From Acidimicrobiia bacterium (lineage in GTDB: Bacteria > Actinomycetota > Acidimicrobiia > Acidimicrobiales > SKKL01), in the NCBI GenBank assembly GCA_041676705.1, contig JBAYRL010000007.1, positions 1 through 64,000 of the forward strand: DNA of 64,000 nt, in the 5' to 3' direction. The position numbers and the translations under genes are program-made. The notes beneath the pieces were generated by a model, which was given only the letters and a program-made list of their open reading frames with translations, made no database searches and was not told the origin of the DNA. This document shows positions 7,358-16,424 of this stretch, one piece after another; the first letter of the stretch is position 1, and each line of letters opens with the position of its first letter.

Positions 7358-8131
7358 ATGAGCCTGCACGATCACGTTTCTTCACTTTTTAGCTTGGAAG
7401 GCCAGGTAGCGGTAGTAACCGGGGCTTCCAGTGGCTTGGGTTATCGCTTCGCCAAAGTGCTTCACGCCGCTGGAGCCACGGTAGTAGCGGCCGCCCGACG
7501 TGAAGAACGCCTCAACCAGCTGGCCAGCGAATGCGGCGATGGCCTAATCCCAGTAGTAACCGACGTGGCCAACGACGATGATTGCGTCCAGCTCATCAAC
7601 ATTGCCGCCGATGCAGGGCCACTCGAAATCCTGGTCAACAACGCTGGCATTGGCGATCAGTTCGCAGCCGAAGATGAAGACCCGGCCCATTTTCGCCAAG
7701 TGTTGGAAGTGAACCTAACCGCCCCGTTTGTGCTTAGTCAGCTGGCCGCCCGCCGAATGCTTCCCCAACGCTCAGGTTCGATAATAAACGTGGCCTCAGT
7801 TCTTGGGCTGGTAGCTTCTGCCCCCATTAAACAAGCCTCGTACTGTGCCTCAAAGGGCGGCCTGGTCAACCTCACCCGAGAACTTGGCGCTCAATGGGCC
7901 CGCAAAGGGGTGCGAGTGAACGCCTTGGCTCCTGGCTGGTTTGTTTCGGAAATGACCGATGTCATGTGGGGTGATGAAGGCAGCATGAACTTCATTCAAC
8001 GCAATACCCCCATGGGTCGTGGCGGCAACGAAGACGAACTCGACGGCGCCCTCCTGTTCCTGGCCAGCCGAGCTAGCACCTATGTAACCGGCCAGATACT
8101 CGCCGTGGACGGCGGCTGGACCGCCCGCTAA
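7358..8131 (+). CDS. SDR-family NAD(P)-dependent oxidoreductase
   Basis: A 257-residue classical short-chain dehydrogenase. The cofactor motif VVTGASSGLGYRFAKVL is near residues 18-34, NNAG near 95, and the catalytic Ser-Tyr-Lys set appears as NVASVLG and YCASKGGLVNLTREL. The end VTGQILAVDGGWTAR is the usual C-terminal substrate loop. The family oxidises secondary alcohols or reduces ketones, often hydroxyacyl-CoA or steroid-like compounds; the substrate is unknown. The ATG at 7358 follows TAAGG; an upstream ATG at 7316 lacks such a site. It converges on the thiolase gene. Confidence 0.9.
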   Translation: MSLHDHVSSLFSLEGQVAVVTGASSGLGYRFAKVLHAAGATVVAAARREERLNQLASECGDGLIPVVTDVANDDDCVQLINIAADAGPLEILVNNAGIGDQFAAEDEDPAHFRQVLEVNLTAPFVLSQLAARRMLPQRSGSIINVASVLGLVASAPIKQASYCASKGGLVNLTRELGAQWARKGVRVNALAPGWFVSEMTDVMWGDEGSMNFIQRNTPMGRGGNEDELDGALLFLASRASTYVTGQILAVDGGWTAR

Positions 8132-8246
8132 AACCAGCTGCACATAACATCAGCGAGCTGGTCAACGTCTCTGCGAGAAGGCTCCGCCCGCTAAAAGCAC
8201 ACATGACCCCCGCTACACCGGCGCCAAGCCGGCCCAAAACGAGCAA

Positions 8247-8278
8247 CGGCGGCTACCTCACAACAGAAGTAGCCGCCG
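8247..8278. terminator. Hairpin between convergent genes
   Basis: Perfect 10-bp inverted repeat CGGCGGCTAC (8247-8256) / GTAGCCGCCG (8269-8278) with a 12-base loop, between the convergent dehydrogenase and thiolase genes. T-runs are weak on both sides. It probably ends transcription in both directions. Confidence 0.6.
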
Positions 8279-8312
8279 AAGCACAACCAGCTATAGCAGG
8301 TTTAATACCTAA

Positions 8313-9554
8313 TTAAATCCGCTCGATAATAATCGCTGGGGCCATACCACCAGCTGCACACATGGTTACTAAACCAGTCTGCTTATCTTGGCGTTCCAGC
8401 TCGTCCAACACGGTGCCAATCAACATGGCACCAGTAGCGGCAATGGGGTGGCCAAGGGCAATCGCCCCACCGTTCACGTTGATCTTCTCACGGTCAATGC
8501 CCAAGTCGCGAATAAACTTCTCGGGCACCACGGCAAAGGCCTCGTTAACCTCGATCAAATCGATGTCGGAAAGGGTCATGCCCGCACGGCCAAGCACCTT
8601 CTTAGCGGCTGGCACCGGAGCGTTTAGCATAAGGGTTGGGTCATCACCCATGTTCGACATGGCCACAATACGAGCCCGCGGCTTTAGCCCGTGGGCTTTG
8701 GCGTATTCGGGGCTGGTAACCAAAATGGCAGCCGCTCCATCAACCACACCCGATGAGTTACCGGCATGGTGCACGTGTTGAATGTCTAGCCCCTCGTAAC
8801 GACGCAAAATCATCGAGCGGAAGGTGTTGCCCTCCTCATCCAAAGGAATATCGGCTAGCTGGGCAAACGACGGTGACAAACCGGCCAACGACTCGATGGT
8901 GGTGCTGGGGCGGGGGTACTCTTCCCGATCCAAAATCACGGTGCCATCGGGGCGCACCACTGGCACTAAGCTCTTGTCGAAACGGCCCTCACGAATAGCT
9001 TGGTCGGCCCGACGCTGTGACTCGGCCGACAGCTCGTCCAACGCTTCACGAGAAATACCTTCCAAGGTGGCAATGGCATCGGCGGCCACACCCTGGTTCG
9101 ACTGGGGATGCAATGCCCGCAGAATTTCGTTGCCCTTGTCCATAAAGGGCAGACGTGGCCCGCCAGCGTTGTTGGCAGCATAAGACGACATCATCTCAGC
9201 ACCACCAGCGATCACCACATCTTCAAGCCCCGACATAACCGACGCAGCAGCCATACCAGTGGTGGTGATACCCGAACCGCAGAAACGATCGAGCGTGACA
9301 CCACTTACTTTGATATCGAAACCAGCGCCTAGGGCCGCCATGCGGGCCAAGTCGCCCCCTTGGGTGCCGGTTTGCATGTGGGTACCAAACACCACATCGT
9401 CAATGTCGCTTGAGTTCAAACCGTTGCGCTCAGCAATAGCACGCAAAACGGTGGAGCCCAGCTCTTGCGGGTGCACATCGGCGAGCGCACCTTTACCTAC
9501 TTTTCCAATACCACGAGGGGTTCGGACAGCGTCAATAATCCACGCTTCTGACAT
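8313..9554 (-). CDS. Acetyl-CoA C-acyltransferase (thiolase)
   Basis: A 413-residue thiolase of normal length, the last step of beta-oxidation (cleavage of 3-ketoacyl-CoA) or acetoacetyl-CoA formation. The nucleophilic cysteine is in TLDRFCGSGIT (Cys about 92), the histidine in GGAIALGHPIAATGA, and the second cysteine in LVTMCAAGGMAPA near the end. The ATG at 9554 has a strong AAGGAG six or seven bases upstream. It is followed at a distance by other acyl-CoA genes; the paralogue-level substrate cannot be read. Confidence 0.95.
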   Translation of the reverse strand: MSEAWIIDAVRTPRGIGKVGKGALADVHPQELGSTVLRAIAERNGLNSSDIDDVVFGTHMQTGTQGGDLARMAALGAGFDIKVSGVTLDRFCGSGITTTGMAAASVMSGLEDVVIAGGAEMMSSYAANNAGGPRLPFMDKGNEILRALHPQSNQGVAADAIATLEGISREALDELSAESQRRADQAIREGRFDKSLVPVVRPDGTVILDREEYPRPSTTIESLAGLSPSFAQLADIPLDEEGNTFRSMILRRYEGLDIQHVHHAGNSSGVVDGAAAILVTSPEYAKAHGLKPRARIVAMSNMGDDPTLMLNAPVPAAKKVLGRAGMTLSDIDLIEVNEAFAVVPEKFIRDLGIDREKINVNGGAIALGHPIAATGAMLIGTVLDELERQDKQTGLVTMCAAGGMAPAIIIERI

Positions 9555-9708
9555 GAAATCTCCTTATAAGAGGGGGATCTACTGCTTAAGTATAAGTTTT
9601 ATTACGTGACCGCTTGCATCATTATTCACCACACCTAGCCCATATACCGAACCGAGGGGTGACAGGTGGAAGCTACGCAGCGGCGACCTGCAACAACGAA
9701 GCGGGTGG

Positions 9709-10614
9709 CTAACCCTCGGCCACCGGCAAACGGTTGAACTGCGGCTCGCGCTGTTCTAAGAACGATTTAACCCCTTCCGCGAAATCGGGGCGACGGAAAC
9801 TTTGCGCCATCAACGCCAACGACTCGCGTTCCGCGGCGCCCAAACCGTCGTGGAGCTGGGAATATACCTGGCGTTTCATCACCGCCATAGAACTAGGCGA
9901 CGACATCCGAGCCAGACCGGACACATAATCACGCACATAAGGCATTAGCTCTTCGAGTGGCATTGAGCGGTTCACAAAACCCATGCGAGCCGCTTCTTGA
10001 CCGTCAACCTTGCGCGACGAAAACAACATGTCTAAGGCATGGGCCGGTCCCACCTGGCGCGCCAACAGCCAGCTAGTACCAAACTCGGCGATTAGGCCCC
10101 GCTGTACAAACGCCGTCACAATCACGGCTTCATCGGCCATGAAACGCAGGTCGCACGACAACACCATCGGAACTGCCATACCAGCTACCGCACCGTTAAT
10201 CGCCGCAATAACGGGCTTTTCGACCGCCATCAAATAGGTATACGCGCCAGCAAAATTATTTGTTACGACGTCCTCGCCAGCGTCGCTAGCGTCGCCATCG
10301 TCGCCAGCCCCGTTGTCTTTCGCGCCGCCGCTCAGTTCCGCCGAAATCGCTGCCGCTGGATCGTCCCCGTCGGTGGTTTCGCCCTGGTTGGCGCTTACTA
10401 AATTGGTTAACGAGGAAAGGTCGGCCCCAGCGCAAAAGCCTTTGCCAGCGCCGGTAATAACAATGGCCACTACCTCAGGGTCATTGGCAGCCGACTCTAC
10501 GGCTTGGCGCATTTCGGTGGCCATCTTGCCGCCCCAAGCGTTTAGCTGTTGGGGGCGGTTTAGCGTAATAAGGCCCATTCCGTCTTGAACTTCATACAGA
10601 ATATCTTCGTACAC
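9709..10614 (-). CDS. Crotonase-fold enoyl-CoA hydratase/isomerase with acidic insertion
   Basis: A 301-residue crotonase starting at GTG 10614. The CoA-binding oxyanion loop appears as GAGKGFCAGADLSSL (residues 55-69) and the second as AAINGAVAGMAVPMVLSCDL. Between them sits about 45 extra residues (about 74-118) rich in Asp, Gly and Ala, absent from typical hydratases of about 260 residues. Both glutamates of classical hydratases are replaced (Pro and Phe at those positions). The RGLIAEFGTSWLLARQVG segment marks a known actinobacterial subfamily of uncertain reaction. A palindrome AACGTACGTT at 10640-10649 upstream of the start could be an operator. Confidence 0.85.
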   Translation of the reverse strand: MYEDILYEVQDGMGLITLNRPQQLNAWGGKMATEMRQAVESAANDPEVVAIVITGAGKGFCAGADLSSLTNLVSANQGETTDGDDPAAAISAELSGGAKDNGAGDDGDASDAGEDVVTNNFAGAYTYLMAVEKPVIAAINGAVAGMAVPMVLSCDLRFMADEAVIVTAFVQRGLIAEFGTSWLLARQVGPAHALDMLFSSRKVDGQEAARMGFVNRSMPLEELMPYVRDYVSGLARMSSPSSMAVMKRQVYSQLHDGLGAAERESLALMAQSFRRPDFAEGVKSFLEQREPQFNRLPVAEG

Positions 10615-10720
10615 GTTGGTCTTTCTCCAAATCGACTTGAACGTACGTTAGTGGCGATTCCAGACGCCGGTCGGCCGAAAACGAATTTGGCACGCGCACA
10701 CTTCAAACTCCCGAAAAACA

Positions 10721-10785
10721 ACCAAAGCCGACCCTGTGGTTCCAGAACCTAGATTAACGGTCTTGAACACGGAGTCGGCTTTGGT
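10721..10785 (-). terminator. Rho-independent terminator of the lipoprotein gene
   Basis: Inverted repeat ACCAAAGCCGAC (10721-10732) / GTCGGCTTTGGT (10774-10785), extended by further partial pairing, with a loop of about 41 bases. Read leftward it is followed by TGTTTTT. It lies just past the 3' end of the leftward lipoprotein gene. Confidence 0.6.
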
Positions 10786-10864
10786 GGTAAAGCTAGTAAA
10801 AGCTCACCTAACTAGTTAACGCCTATAAGGCTCGTTGAGGCCCAGAGTGGGTGACGCGAAGGTC

Positions 10865-11467
10865 TTACTCGTCGTCCATGTCGAAGTCCATGTCCATGAA
10901 CATGCACTCCATCAGGCCACTGAAGATCTCAGCGACTTCTGGGTTCTCAAACATCACATCTTCACCACCGGTAAAGAGCGCGGCTGCAAAGGTGCGAGTG
11001 CTCTTTTCGTCGAAGACCTTGGCGACACAATCTTTGGCTTCGCTGCTCATATCCTCATCGGCACCCAGTTCTTCCAGTAGCACCTCACGGAAGTTAACAC
11101 CGCAGCTACCGAATGAATCGTAGATTTTGTAGCCGTCGTCCATGGAAAGTTCGAGCTCGGACAGATCAAAGCTGTCGTTACGGTCGCTTAAGTCCTCCGG
11201 GGTTACACCATGATCCTTGAAGCGATTCACGCCGACGGTTTTCACCATTCCAGCGCTTATGCATTCAACCTGGGCGTCGGTCAGATTTAGCTCATCTTCA
11301 GAACGGTCGAAGCCCGATACCATAGCGTCGACATAGGGCTTTTCTTCAGCTGAAACACTCGGTGCTTTGGCGCTGCCACCCGAAGGCTTGTCGTCACTGG
11401 AACAAGCGCTCACCGTTAGCACCGCAAACGCTGCCACAACGGCCAGCACTGTCTTGAGACGATTCAT
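10865..11467 (-). CDS. Predicted acidic lipoprotein
   Basis: A 200-residue protein with a lipoprotein signal: basic start, hydrophobic stretch and lipobox LTVSAC with Cys at 22. The mature part is acidic, has a few Cys residues (VECISAG, GSCGVNFRE, KDCVAK, MECMFM) that could pair outside the cell, and ends in an Asp/Met run (MFMDMDFDMDDE). The ATG has a TATAGGAGAATG-like ribosome site. Followed by a terminator, so probably transcribed alone. I do not recognise the family; resemblance to other actinobacterial DUF lipoproteins is only in architecture. Confidence 0.8.
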   Translation of the reverse strand: MNRLKTVLAVVAAFAVLTVSACSSDDKPSGGSAKAPSVSAEEKPYVDAMVSGFDRSEDELNLTDAQVECISAGMVKTVGVNRFKDHGVTPEDLSDRNDSFDLSELELSMDDGYKIYDSFGSCGVNFREVLLEELGADEDMSSEAKDCVAKVFDEKSTRTFAAALFTGGEDVMFENPEVAEIFSGLMECMFMDMDFDMDDE

Positions 11468-11595
11468 TCACATTCTCCTATAAGGGTTACGGCAGTCGTC
11501 TACTAGTAGATTCCCCGCCAGATTATTGCTACGACCTTACCCTTGACGTCGATCTAAGCTGAAAGTTACAAGCGAGAATGAAATGGATGGGTGCA

Positions 11596-12585
11596 ATGAG
11601 TCGTTATGGAATGACGGTGCCATTTGGCGGAGTGCCTTTGGGGGAACAACGAGAATGGTTTGAAGAGCTGGTAGATCTTGGCTACACCGACGCCTGGTCG
11701 GCTGAAGCCGACGGTGCTGACGGCTTCACCCCATTGGCTTTAGCTTCGGTTTGGGCGCCGAGCCTGCGTCTAGGTACAGCCATTATCCCTGCTTACACCC
11801 GTGGACCGGCTTGTTTCGCGCAAAGTGTTGGGTCAATGGCTCAAGCTGCCCCCGGACGTTTCGCCATCGGAATTGGTTCTTCGTCGAATGTGATCGTGGA
11901 AGGTTGGAACGGGATCCCCTTCGAAGAGCCATACCAGCAGGTTCAAGCCATGGTACGATTCCTAAGAGATTCCCTAACCGGTGAAAAGGTTACGAAAGAT
12001 TACGGACGCTTTTCGGTAAGGAGTTTCCGACTAGGAGTAGTGCCACCACAACCAGTGCCGATTTTGGTGGCGGCGCTACGTTCAGGAATGTTGCGCTTGG
12101 CGGGTCGAGAAGGCGATGGCGCCATTATCAACTGGCTTTCGCCCGACGATGTTCTAACGGTGGTGCCCGAGGTGCATGCTGGCGCACAACAGGCGGGTGC
12201 GACGGCTGAAGAAGCCACCCAAAAAGAGATCGTGGCCCGCATCTTCGTGATTCCTAACCCCGACGCCGAAGTGGCCCGTGGGGTGGCCCGCCGCTTAATC
12301 GCCTCATATCTGAATGTGCCCGTTTATGCCGATTTCCACCGGTGGCTCGGCCGAGAAGAAGAGCTCACCCCAATGTGGGAGCTTTGGAGTGCTGGTGACC
12401 GCGCTGAGGCCTTAGAGGCTATTCCCGACCATGTGGTGGATGCTTTGGTGGTGCATGGAACGCCCGAGGCTTGCAAAGAAACCATCGGGCGCTACATGGA
12501 AAATGGGGTCACCACCCCGGCACTTGCGGTGATTCCCGTAGGGGTTGACCTACGAGAAAGCATTCGGGCGCTGGCGCCCAGCTAA
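11596..12585 (+). CDS. LLM-class (F420-type) flavin/deazaflavin oxidoreductase
   Basis: A 329-residue luciferase-like monooxygenase-fold protein (SRYGMTVPFGGVPLGEQREW, LGTAIIPAYTRGPACFAQ, GRFAIGIGSSSNVIVEGWNG, GREGDGAIINWLSPDD). These TIM-barrel enzymes use F420 or FMN; in actinobacteria the F420 type dominates, but the cofactor is inferred. The ATG at 11596 follows GGATGGG; ATG 11578 would add six residues. It ends with a short overlap against the convergent nitroreductase. Confidence 0.85.
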   Translation: MSRYGMTVPFGGVPLGEQREWFEELVDLGYTDAWSAEADGADGFTPLALASVWAPSLRLGTAIIPAYTRGPACFAQSVGSMAQAAPGRFAIGIGSSSNVIVEGWNGIPFEEPYQQVQAMVRFLRDSLTGEKVTKDYGRFSVRSFRLGVVPPQPVPILVAALRSGMLRLAGREGDGAIINWLSPDDVLTVVPEVHAGAQQAGATAEEATQKEIVARIFVIPNPDAEVARGVARRLIASYLNVPVYADFHRWLGREEELTPMWELWSAGDRAEALEAIPDHVVDALVVHGTPEACKETIGRYMENGVTTPALAVIPVGVDLRESIRALAPS

Positions 12586-13226
12586 GCGCCGATGTCGGTT
12601 TGTTTCCACTCGTTCCAATAGGTGATTTCTTCTACCGGACGGCGTTTGGCTTCCTTAAAGTCATCGCCGGTGTAGTACCCAATGGGAATGAGAGCCGCTT
12701 GGCTGACCGTGTTGGGAATACCCAACAGCTCGGCGGCTTCTTGTTCTTTGAACAAATGGATAGTGGTTAGCGCGGTGCCTAGCCCACGGCTGCGCGCCGC
12801 CAACATAAAACTCCACGCAGCGGGTAACACCGAACCCCAATATCCAGGGCCGTTCCCACGATCTAGAAGGCATGGAATCAACATGGCGGGCACTTCATGG
12901 AGTCGATCGGCTAAATAATCCGCAGAATCAGAAACCCTGGTTTCGGGGTTGAGACCCTGATCTTTGCGAGTCTGCTTTGACTGTTGCAGATACGGCCCCC
13001 AGCCTTCGCGGTACATATCAGCCAAGGCCTGTTTCTTGGCTGGGTCGTCTATAACAATCCAACGCCAACGCTGCGTGTTGCCACCTGTCGGGGCCTGTAT
13101 TGCTACCCGTAAACAATCGGCAATTAGTTCCCGAGGCACCGGCGTGTCGAAGTCGAGCCGCTTGCGCACGGCTCGCGTCGTGGTCAACAGATGATCTGTT
13201 TGTTCCAAATCGAATTCAAAAGCCAT
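12582..13226 (-). CDS. Nitroreductase-family FMN oxidoreductase
   Basis: A 214-residue nitroreductase-fold protein. TTRAVRKRLDFDTPVPRE carries the N-terminal FMN phosphate-binding arginines, APTGGNTQRWRW is the typical FMN motif, and GLGTALTTIHL with PIGYYTGDDFKEAKRRPVEE completes the fold. Such enzymes reduce nitro or quinone compounds with NAD(P)H. Substrate unknown. Start is ATG 13226 behind AAGGGGGCC. Confidence 0.88.
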   Translation of the reverse strand: MAFEFDLEQTDHLLTTTRAVRKRLDFDTPVPRELIADCLRVAIQAPTGGNTQRWRWIVIDDPAKKQALADMYREGWGPYLQQSKQTRKDQGLNPETRVSDSADYLADRLHEVPAMLIPCLLDRGNGPGYWGSVLPAAWSFMLAARSRGLGTALTTIHLFKEQEAAELLGIPNTVSQAALIPIGYYTGDDFKEAKRRPVEEITYWNEWKQTDIGA

Positions 13227-13319
13227 TAAGGCCCCCTTGTGGTCTATGGGTTTATAGGTGGTCGAATGGTTGGATGATTAGGTATTTCGGCAGGTGAATC
13301 CCAATGCGTGCAGGTAACC

Positions 13320-15218
13320 CTAGCGGGCACCGAAGCCGCCGCCCCCACCGCCGCCGCCTCCACCGCCACCAGAAAAACCACCGCCCGAGCCAGAACCGCT
13401 CGATTGTGGGGTGAAGCTTGAAACCGATGATGACCCCACCTGGGAAGCGAAAGAACCGAAGTTTGAGAATCGGTTACCGCTAGTGGCGCTGGCCACATAC
13501 CAGGGAGCAAAAGTCGTGGCAGAATTAGCGTCCATAAGCTCGGGGAATTGAACCGTTAAGCCTTTAATTAGGTCATCGGCGACGCCTAATGCCACCGCTG
13601 CCACCAGATAATGCTCCCACAGTGCCAGGTGACCAACCGGAGCTTCATCTAGACGAGAAAAGTCTTTCATGAAACGGCGCAGTCCGGTCCATTCCGCCAG
13701 GCGTCGTGTTCCCGCCGGGGTACGGGCTCGGTGTAGAAGTGCCAGTGGGATCAGCACTACTGCTGCCACTGCCGCCAAAATCATGGGAAGCCAAGCCTCG
13801 TTCAACAGCGCAATAAAGGCAATGCCAATCAATCCAGCCACAATCACGAAATGCCAAAAGAAAGCCCAACCTTTTCCGCTTTGGGTGTAATTGCGGCCCT
13901 TAAGGTTACTGCTGACATTGCTTTGGAACGTTTTCCAGAAACTGGCCGCCGCCGTTTGATGTTTGCGGTTCTGTTTCACCAGCTCCTCTTGAGTGATCAC
14001 CGGTGAGTACTTAAATAGCCATCCCAAAGTGTCACGTTCAAAGTTGTTTAGTTGGTCATTTGGTGGATCATTGAGACGTACGAAACGGTGCTCAACCCGA
14101 TCTTTAAGCAGCTTGCGTTCAACCGTTTCCTCTTCAATACGCATATAACCGCGGCGAGCTAAATCCAATACCGTGGCCGAATAGCCATCGGCGCTAACCG
14201 AGCCCCACGATAAGAACGCTTGGGCTACCGCGGGCGGGTCATCGGGTACTTCGCGCCAATAATCACCAATGTCATCTGGTTTTTTAGGATCGCGGCCCCA
14301 CCGGTTCCAAATTAGATAGAAACCGCCAGCGGCCCACAACAGAATCGGTCCAATGGCCCAATTCAGGCCTTCCTCAATTTTGGCCCGTCGATTCTCAGCG
14401 TCAATAACGGCCTGGCGACGGGCATTAGCCTCATTCGCCCATGTTTCTTCTTCAGCCAAAATATTGGGGAGTAATTCTTCGCTGCCTGGCTCTAGTTGGA
14501 AACGATCAACCGGTATTGCCAAGCGGGTTTCGATAAATTCACCGGAGCGTGAGCCTTCGGCAATGTTGGCTACCGCACCGGAACCTTCAGGGAAAATTGT
14601 TCCATCGAGCGGCCCGTGTCCCCACACCAAAACCCCATCAGCGCCTCCCGGCACACTGATTTCGGCCGACCATTTATGCACGGTGGGCGACGTTGGCCCC
14701 ACCCACTGGCGGTAGAACTCCACCACATCACTACCTACCGTCACAGCGTCGGCCAAGGTGTAACGCAGTTCGTAGGTGTGAATTCCGCTTCGAGCTGGGT
14801 AAATGTCCCATTCGATCAGGTTCTGGTTCGCCACCAAAATCTCCAGTGCTTCGCCATCGCGGTAGGCACTTACATTGGAAATAGTTCCACTTGGTGCCGA
14901 GCTGATTCCCGAACTGGCGGTCACAAAATCACGAGAACCCACGCTAAAGGGTGAGCTGTTAGCGCCTTTGAACTCGTAGGTCACGAACTCGCGAACGTCG
15001 ACCAAACCGTTGGGCAACAACGTCGCGACGACATGAATTTCTTCAATCGAAAAAGTACGATCTTCGGCCGATGCCGCCGGTGCCAAAGCCATGATGGCGA
15101 CCAACGTGGCCGCCAAAGCGCCCATCAGTCGATAGACCACCGACCATGATCTGGTCTGAGCTTGCGAGAATTTTGAAACCGAACGAGAGGGTGGGAAGAT
15201 CCAGCCAGGAATTATCAC
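13320..15218 (-). CDS. DUF2207 membrane protein with polyglycine tail
   Basis: A protein of up to 632 residues with a cleavable signal (GALAATLVAIMALAPAASA), an extracytoplasmic DUF2207 domain (RTFSIEEIHVVATLLPNGLV, VREFVTYEFKG), a membrane helix near residue 290 (GPILLWAAGGFYLIWNRWG), a cytoplasmic region (AVAQAFLSWGS..YSATVLDLARRGYM), two further helices (about 450-490), and a C-terminal Ser/Gly tail with a run of 12 glycines ending FGAR. Function of the family is unknown. The GTG at 15218 lies two bases after the upstream dehydrogenase stop; ATG 15125 would start directly at the signal peptide and is plausible. Confidence 0.85.
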   Translation of the reverse strand: MIIPGWIFPPSRSVSKFSQAQTRSWSVVYRLMGALAATLVAIMALAPAASAEDRTFSIEEIHVVATLLPNGLVDVREFVTYEFKGANSSPFSVGSRDFVTASSGISSAPSGTISNVSAYRDGEALEILVANQNLIEWDIYPARSGIHTYELRYTLADAVTVGSDVVEFYRQWVGPTSPTVHKWSAEISVPGGADGVLVWGHGPLDGTIFPEGSGAVANIAEGSRSGEFIETRLAIPVDRFQLEPGSEELLPNILAEEETWANEANARRQAVIDAENRRAKIEEGLNWAIGPILLWAAGGFYLIWNRWGRDPKKPDDIGDYWREVPDDPPAVAQAFLSWGSVSADGYSATVLDLARRGYMRIEEETVERKLLKDRVEHRFVRLNDPPNDQLNNFERDTLGWLFKYSPVITQEELVKQNRKHQTAAASFWKTFQSNVSSNLKGRNYTQSGKGWAFFWHFVIVAGLIGIAFIALLNEAWLPMILAAVAAVVLIPLALLHRARTPAGTRRLAEWTGLRRFMKDFSRLDEAPVGHLALWEHYLVAAVALGVADDLIKGLTVQFPELMDANSATTFAPWYVASATSGNRFSNFGSFASQVGSSSVSSFTPQSSGSGSGGGFSGGGGGGGGGGGGFGAR

Positions 15219-15220
15219 GT

Positions 15221-16000
15221 TTAGCCTCGGAAACGATCTTGCAGCCGACGCATGCCTGCCAACCAGCGGTTGTAGTCAGAAGCTTTGCGTTGCATATAAC
15301 CAGCTACCTCGGGGTGGGGGAGAATCAAGAACGTCTCCTCGCGCAGACCCTCGGCCACGATCTGGGCCACCTGGTCGGCTTCCAACATTCCATCGACGCC
15401 CGCGACACCTCCACCTTCTGACCCGGCGGTCATGTTGGTACGAACTGCTTGTGGTGCCAACACCGAAACCTTTATGCCCTGGCCACCATGAGTAATTGAA
15501 AGCCATTCGGCCAAGGCCACGGCCGCGTGTTTGGTGACAGCGTAGGGGGCTGAACCGATCTGGCTTAACAACCCAGCCGCGGAGGCGGTGTTGAGCAAAT
15601 AGCCCGAACCCCGTTCGATCATGGCTGGCAGCGCCGCCCGAGCAGCGTAAATGTGGGCCATGAGGTTAATGTCAATAATTCTCTGCCAGTCGTCATCCGC
15701 CACTTCCACCCCACCACCGATGAAAATACCGGCGTTTGAACACACCAAATCAACCGGTCCAACCGCCTCAGCGGCCCGAATGAGGGCAATAACATCGGCT
15801 TCATTAGCGACATCGCAACGTTGGGTTACAACCGTGGTGCCCGTGCTGTCCAACTGCGACTTCACCTCATCCAGAGCATTTTCGGCAATATCGCCTAGAA
15901 CCAACGTGGTGGCCCCAAGCGCGGCGAAACGCTTCGCTAGAGCTGCGCCAATGCCGTTGGCAGCTCCGGTAATAACAATGTTTGAACCGGCTATCTCCAT
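15221..16000 (-). CDS. SDR-family oxidoreductase
   Basis: A 259-residue short-chain dehydrogenase: IVITGAANGIGAALAKRF at the N-terminus, an acidic residue after strand two (LGDI) suggesting NAD, SNAG in place of NNAG, and catalytic NTASAAGLL...YAVTKHAAVALAEWL. The C-terminus lacks the DGG loop and instead reads YMQRKASDYNRWLAGMRRLQ, typical of an actinobacterial subgroup. Probably co-transcribed with the DUF2207 gene two bases downstream; any functional link is unclear. Confidence 0.88.
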   Translation of the reverse strand: MEIAGSNIVITGAANGIGAALAKRFAALGATTLVLGDIAENALDEVKSQLDSTGTTVVTQRCDVANEADVIALIRAAEAVGPVDLVCSNAGIFIGGGVEVADDDWQRIIDINLMAHIYAARAALPAMIERGSGYLLNTASAAGLLSQIGSAPYAVTKHAAVALAEWLSITHGGQGIKVSVLAPQAVRTNMTAGSEGGGVAGVDGMLEADQVAQIVAEGLREETFLILPHPEVAGYMQRKASDYNRWLAGMRRLQDRFRG

Positions 16001-16168
16001 GGCAGTTGATCTTAGATCGTGTGAGGGTCGCAGAGCGTTAGGGAATTATCACTTCGTTCGGTAATTGTTTCGCGTTGGCGACCGACTAAGTGAAGTTAAG
16101 ACCACTATGATAGGTAAGCGTGGTCACACAGATTAGGCTCGTTCAGCAAACGACTCGGGAGGAATTGA

Positions 16169-16357
16169 ATGACTAAGACGGCAGCCATCGATACCATCGC
16201 CGAGGCCTTGGCTCTAATCGATCAGGGGTTAGGAGATATTCAGCATCGCAACCTCATCTCAACTGATGAAGTGGCCGACTTGCTGCTTGACGTTCGGGTG
16301 CTTCTAGCCGCCCAAGATTTGGAAGAAGTTCTGGAAGGGCCAGTTCCAGTTCCATAA
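16169..16357 (+). CDS. Small conserved-looking hypothetical protein
   Basis: A 62-residue acidic, helical protein (AIDTIAEALALIDQGLGDIQ, then DEVADLLLDVRVLLAAQDLE) ending in VPVP. The start is well supported by GGGAGGAATTGA before ATG 16169. No Cys, no membrane segment. I do not recognise it; the pattern of leucines suggests a helical hairpin or small coiled coil. Confidence 0.65.
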   Translation: MTKTAAIDTIAEALALIDQGLGDIQHRNLISTDEVADLLLDVRVLLAAQDLEEVLEGPVPVP

Positions 16358-16381
16358 TCTTTCAAACGGTCGATCCCCTCG

Positions 16382-16411
16382 ATCTAGAACGTAGCTATCT
16401 AGAACGTAGCT
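16382..16411. repeat. 15-bp tandem duplication
   Basis: ATCTAGAACGTAGCT occurs twice in tandem at 16382-16396 and 16397-16411, in the gap between convergent genes. No function is evident. Confidence 0.8.
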
Positions 16412-16424
16412 ATTGGCATCGCAA

